From contig JBLHKW010000016.1 of NCBI GenBank assembly GCA_047618565.1, positions 1 through 45,584 on the forward strand: DNA of 45,584 nt. The letters run 5' to 3'. The notes beneath the pieces were generated by a model. The model was given only the letters and a program-made list of their open reading frames with translations. It was not told the origin of the DNA and ran no database searches. Positions 42,579-45,584 of the stretch are shown here, in pieces (positions within the stretch are counted from its first letter, which is position 1; each line of letters starts with the position of its first letter). The translations under genes and the position numbers were made by a program. This stretch comes from JBLHKW01 sp047618565. GTDB taxonomy: Bacteria; Planctomycetota; UBA1135; GCA-002686595.

Positions 42579-44126
42579 GTGAAGAGTATTCGATCGATCA
42601 GGCGCCGGGGCTGGTGCTGGAGCTGTGGCCTGTTGCTGCTCATGGGAGGCTGTTCGGGGCGCGCTGACGGGGACCGCCCTGGCCGCATCATCCTGTTCAG
42701 CATGGACACCGTGCGCGCCGACCGCGTCAGCGGGTACGGCGACGCGGACACCATGCCCGCGCTGGCGAAGATCGCTGCAGAGGGGGCGCTGTTCGAGCGC
42801 TTCTACGCGGCCTCGACGTACACCATCCCGTCGCACATGTCGATCATGACCGGGCTGGACCCGGCCGAGCACGGCGTGCTGGTCGAGGGGGCGCGCCTGA
42901 GCCCATCCGTTCCGACCCTGGCGGAACTGCTCGAGCAATCGGGCTATCGCACACGCGCCTTCACGGAGGGCGTGTACATCGGTGGTCGCTGGGGTTTTGA
43001 CCGCGGCTTCGAGGAGTACGGCGAGCTGCCGCGCGCCTCGGTCGTGGGTGAGCGCTTGCCCGAGATCCTGGACTGGATTCGAGCCGCGCCGGAGGATCCG
43101 TATTTCCTGTTCTTGCACAGCTACGCGGCGCACTTTCCCTACGGCGGTTACCGGGGTTACCGCTCGTCAGTGCCGGAGCGCGGTCTCTTGAGCGATGCAC
43201 AGCTCCAGGATCTCTACGAGCGCGCGCGCACGGGCGGGTTCGAGTCCCTGTCGAAGGAGGAGCGCGACCTGTGCCTGCTGTTCAACCACATGGTGGCGCG
43301 CCACGAGGACATGTTCCCCGTCGAGGACAATCGCATGCCCGCGGACTTCTCGAGGTCCCGTTACTTCGAGCAGGACCGCGCCGCCCTGATTGCCAGCTAC
43401 GACGCGCGCCTGGCGTCCATCGACCGCGCCATCGCGGAGATCCAGGCCACCCTGGTCGAACTTGGGCAGTGGGAGGACACCCTGCTGATCGTGCTCTCGG
43501 ACCACGGCGAGGCCTTCTTCGAGCACGGTGCCGGGCGGCACGATTACCTGCCCTTCGACGAGGTGCTCAAGGTCCCGCTGATCGTCTCCTACCCGCGCCT
43601 GTTCGCCGAGGCCGGACCGCAACGGCCGGATGGGCTGGCCTGGCATCTGGACGTTCTGCCGACGATCCTCGGCTTCGCAGGCGTCGAGTTGCCGTACGAG
43701 TACGCGGGCGTGGACCTGTCGGCTATTCTGCGCGGGGCGCCAGCGGATAGCGGCCGGAGCTTGCACCCGGTCGTGGCGCGTGCGCCGAACCGCAAGCCCG
43801 GACGTCCCCTGCGGCGGGTCGTCATCGAGGGTGACCAGAAGTACATCGAGGGCCACGAGGCTTTCGGTGACACGCGCGGCCTGCTTTTCGACCTGGCCAG
43901 CGATCCGCACGAGACGGCAAACCTGCGCGGTGAACGGACGGAGCACCTGGCGCGTCTGGCCGAGGCCGCCCGGCTGCATGTCGAAGGGCTGCGTCTGCGC
44001 ACGCCGGTCCACCAGGAGACGGGACGCCCCTTGGATGAAGGCGGCGAGGCCGTCGACCTGTCCCTGGAACAGATCGAGGAGCTGCGCGCGTTCGGTTACC
44101 TGGGGACCGACGGGGACGACGATTGA
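42579..44126 (+). CDS. Sulfatase-like lipoprotein, Thr-type
   Basis: 515 residues from GTG at 42579, chosen because a compact lipoprotein signal peptide follows (basic residues, CGLLLLMGGC, lipobox Cys25). The open frame upstream reaches the HugZ promoter region and looks non-coding. The catalytic domain begins IILFSMDTVRADRVSGYG. The nucleophile site is T-I-P-S-H (Thr82-His86), followed by MSIMTGLDPAEHGV, again without Cys/Ser or Arg of the sulfatase signature. LSDHGEAFFEHG binds metal and the C-terminus carries LRAFGYLG, as in the other two members in this window. The stop overlaps the start of the GT39-type gene by four bases, so both probably act on the same envelope substrate. Confidence 0.85.
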   Translation: MKSIRSIRRRGWCWSCGLLLLMGGCSGRADGDRPGRIILFSMDTVRADRVSGYGDADTMPALAKIAAEGALFERFYAASTYTIPSHMSIMTGLDPAEHGVLVEGARLSPSVPTLAELLEQSGYRTRAFTEGVYIGGRWGFDRGFEEYGELPRASVVGERLPEILDWIRAAPEDPYFLFLHSYAAHFPYGGYRGYRSSVPERGLLSDAQLQDLYERARTGGFESLSKEERDLCLLFNHMVARHEDMFPVEDNRMPADFSRSRYFEQDRAALIASYDARLASIDRAIAEIQATLVELGQWEDTLLIVLSDHGEAFFEHGAGRHDYLPFDEVLKVPLIVSYPRLFAEAGPQRPDGLAWHLDVLPTILGFAGVELPYEYAGVDLSAILRGAPADSGRSLHPVVARAPNRKPGRPLRRVVIEGDQKYIEGHEAFGDTRGLLFDLASDPHETANLRGERTEHLARLAEAARLHVEGLRLRTPVHQETGRPLDEGGEAVDLSLEQIEELRAFGYLGTDGDDD

Positions 44127-45538
44127 GCTCGATCGACGGGGAGCCGGCGCGCGGACGCTTCTTCCTGGGCCTGCTCGTCATCGTGCTCGTGGCCGCCGGT
44201 CTTCGGCTGGGCTTGCTGAGCGCGTTCTTCCCGTCGCGGCCGGTGGGGGACGAGTTCTACTACCTGCAGACCGCGTCGGAAATCGCGGCCGGCAACGGGC
44301 ATACGCGCGACGGTGTCGCGCACGCCAACTGGCCCCCGGCGCATCCGTTCTTGCTCTCGCTGTTGATCGATCCCGACGCGGACCCGGGCACGCGCCCGAT
44401 CGTCAAGTTGCTGCGCATGCAGGCCCTGCTCGGGACCCTGCTGGTGGTCTGCACCGCGCTGCTGGGTCGCGGACTGTTCGGCGCGCGCACGGGCCTCCTG
44501 GCGGGGGCCGTCGCCGCGATCTATCCGACCTTCATCGCGTTCAGTCACTTCCTCTGGTCCGAGATGCTGTTCGTCACGCTGCTGACGGGCGCCCTTGCGG
44601 CGGCGGTCCAGGTCGAGCGCTCGCGGCGCATCGGATGGGTCCTTCTGGCGGGGGTGCTGTTCGGGTTCGCTGGCCTGACGCGCGAGATCGCGATCCTGAT
44701 CTCCGGCGGAGTGGCGGTCTGGTGGGTCATCACCGCGCGTGCCCAGGCCCGCGACGGCCAGGAGCCGGCTCCTACCGGGCGAGTCTGGTTGCAGAGCGCG
44801 CTGCTGCTATGCGTGGCCGCATCGATTGTGCTGCCCTGGACCTATCGCAACTACAAGCTCTTCGACCGCTTCGTGCCCGTCTCGAGCGTGAGCTGGATGG
44901 CCATCCGGCAGGGAAACACCTTCGCGAAGCACGACTGGACGCGGCCCCCAGTGGGACGTGTGCGGACCTTCGTCGATGCCTACTATGCGGACCCCGATGA
45001 GATGGGGCGCGCCGACCGGGCCAGGAAGGAGGCCCTGGCGCTGATCCGCAAGGAGCAACCGACGTGGGCCTTCAAGAAGGTCGTCCGCAACTCCGCGATG
45101 CTCTTCAACCCGGACTCCTTCCTGTTCAAGAAGATCAGCCGCGGCACCTATCCGAGGTTGAGCCTGACGCAGATTCGCGTGGCCCTGGTAGCGTCGATCC
45201 TGAGCTACGTCCTGATCATGATCGCCGGCGTGATCGGTATCGCCGCGGCGCGCGGCCGCGGTCGCCGCATGCTCGCCCTGGGGGTGATCGGCGTCGTGGT
45301 GGGCCTGCACCTGTTCGCGGTCGCCTCACCCCGCTACAGGATGCCCCTGATGCCGCTGTTCGTGATCTACGGCAGCCACGCGCTCTTGCAGCGCCGGGAA
45401 CTGGGCCTGACGCGACCTGGCAAGTGGATCTCGGCGGCGGTTCTGGTGTTCTTTGTGGGCTGGTGCGTGCCCTATTTTGCACGTGATGCGCGCTCGCTCT
45501 GGGAGCGGGGCACCTACGTCGACGCGGAGCGGCCCTGA
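44123..45538 (+). CDS. GT39/ArnT-like membrane glycosyltransferase
   Basis: 471 residues, TTG start overlapping the sulfatase-like stop codon. About ten hydrophobic segments are visible. The first extracytoplasmic loop carries the acidic motif GDEFYYLQTASEIA typical of GT-C enzymes such as ArnT and protein mannosyltransferases, followed by HANWPPAHPFLLSLL. Such enzymes move sugars from polyprenyl phosphate donors to lipids or proteins outside the membrane. Donor and acceptor cannot be read. Translational coupling with the sulfatase-like lipoprotein suggests a shared envelope-decoration role. Confidence 0.85.
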   Translation: MSSIDGEPARGRFFLGLLVIVLVAAGLRLGLLSAFFPSRPVGDEFYYLQTASEIAAGNGHTRDGVAHANWPPAHPFLLSLLIDPDADPGTRPIVKLLRMQALLGTLLVVCTALLGRGLFGARTGLLAGAVAAIYPTFIAFSHFLWSEMLFVTLLTGALAAAVQVERSRRIGWVLLAGVLFGFAGLTREIAILISGGVAVWWVITARAQARDGQEPAPTGRVWLQSALLLCVAASIVLPWTYRNYKLFDRFVPVSSVSWMAIRQGNTFAKHDWTRPPVGRVRTFVDAYYADPDEMGRADRARKEALALIRKEQPTWAFKKVVRNSAMLFNPDSFLFKKISRGTYPRLSLTQIRVALVASILSYVLIMIAGVIGIAAARGRGRRMLALGVIGVVVGLHLFAVASPRYRMPLMPLFVIYGSHALLQRRELGLTRPGKWISAAVLVFFVGWCVPYFARDARSLWERGTYVDAERP

Positions 45539-45545
45539 GGCTGAG

Positions 45546-45560
45546 GGGGCCGCGCGCCCC
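45546..45560 (+). terminator. Terminator-like hairpin after the GT39 gene
   Basis: GGGGC/GCCCC stem (45546-45550 with 45556-45560) followed by TTCT, seven bases beyond the stop codon. It is short and the T-run is poor. Confidence 0.35.
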
Positions 45561-45584
45561 TTCTGAGCGGCGTGCACGGGGGCT

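Overview
This is a GC-rich, densely coded bacterial chromosome segment with 40 protein genes, two tRNA genes and no mobile element, CRISPR array or rRNA. The best taxonomic guess is Planctomycetota or a close relative (inference). The strongest clues are a TPR protein carrying two RNA-polymerase-alpha C-terminal domains, three sulfatase-like proteins, several large lipoproteins and a lysine/alanine-rich histone-H1-like tail. Most genes are core housekeeping genes, so this is chromosome rather than a genomic island. The unusual content consists of odd domain fusions and in-frame repeat expansions.

Layout. 1-4.6 kb is accessory: a partial TfoX-like gene, a sulfatase-like lipoprotein, a DinB-fold protein, an ArsR/SRPBCC pair and a SenB-like glycosyltransferase. 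4.6-9.7 kb holds malate dehydrogenase, RibD and an 841-residue lipoprotein with a C-terminal HEEGH motif. 9.7-18.0 kb is one long minus-strand run. It reads from a recognisable sigma70-type promoter through the TPR/double alpha-CTD protein, RuvA, SerA, SerB and a class V aminotransferase that probably completes serine synthesis, and ends with an FHA-domain Clp ATPase. 18.3-27.8 kb is a plus-strand run of envelope, secretion and translation genes: HIT, MurA, Ffh, S16, a helix-hairpin-helix protein with an H1-like tail, Maf, L31, RF1, a membrane protein and PrmC.

27.8-36.3 kb holds a PilZ protein, a membrane-anchored sulfatase-like enzyme, SSB with a MoaD-MoaE fusion, ETF-ubiquinone oxidoreductase, leucyl aminopeptidase and citrate synthase. 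36.3-45.6 kb holds tRNA-Leu(UAA), a DUF3754 protein containing a perfect 27-bp inverted repeat, an M16 peptidase lipoprotein, a Nudix-like protein, tRNA-Cys(GCA), a HugZ-like protein, and a sulfatase-like lipoprotein translationally coupled to a GT39-type membrane glycosyltransferase.

Functional links. SerA, SerB and the aminotransferase would form the phosphorylated serine pathway. RF1 and PrmC are a release factor and its methylase. SSB and MoaDE are adjacent but not obviously related. The sulfatase-like/GT39 pair looks like an envelope-decoration unit. The strongest candidates for something undescribed are the FHA-Clp unfoldase, which keeps a ClpP-loop-like LGF tripeptide, the degenerate endonuclease-III-fold protein with a histone-like tail, and the SenB-like enzyme with no SenA or SenC nearby. 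No gap between genes reaches 300 bases. The largest, 17976-18268, holds the promoter of the minus-strand run and little else visible.
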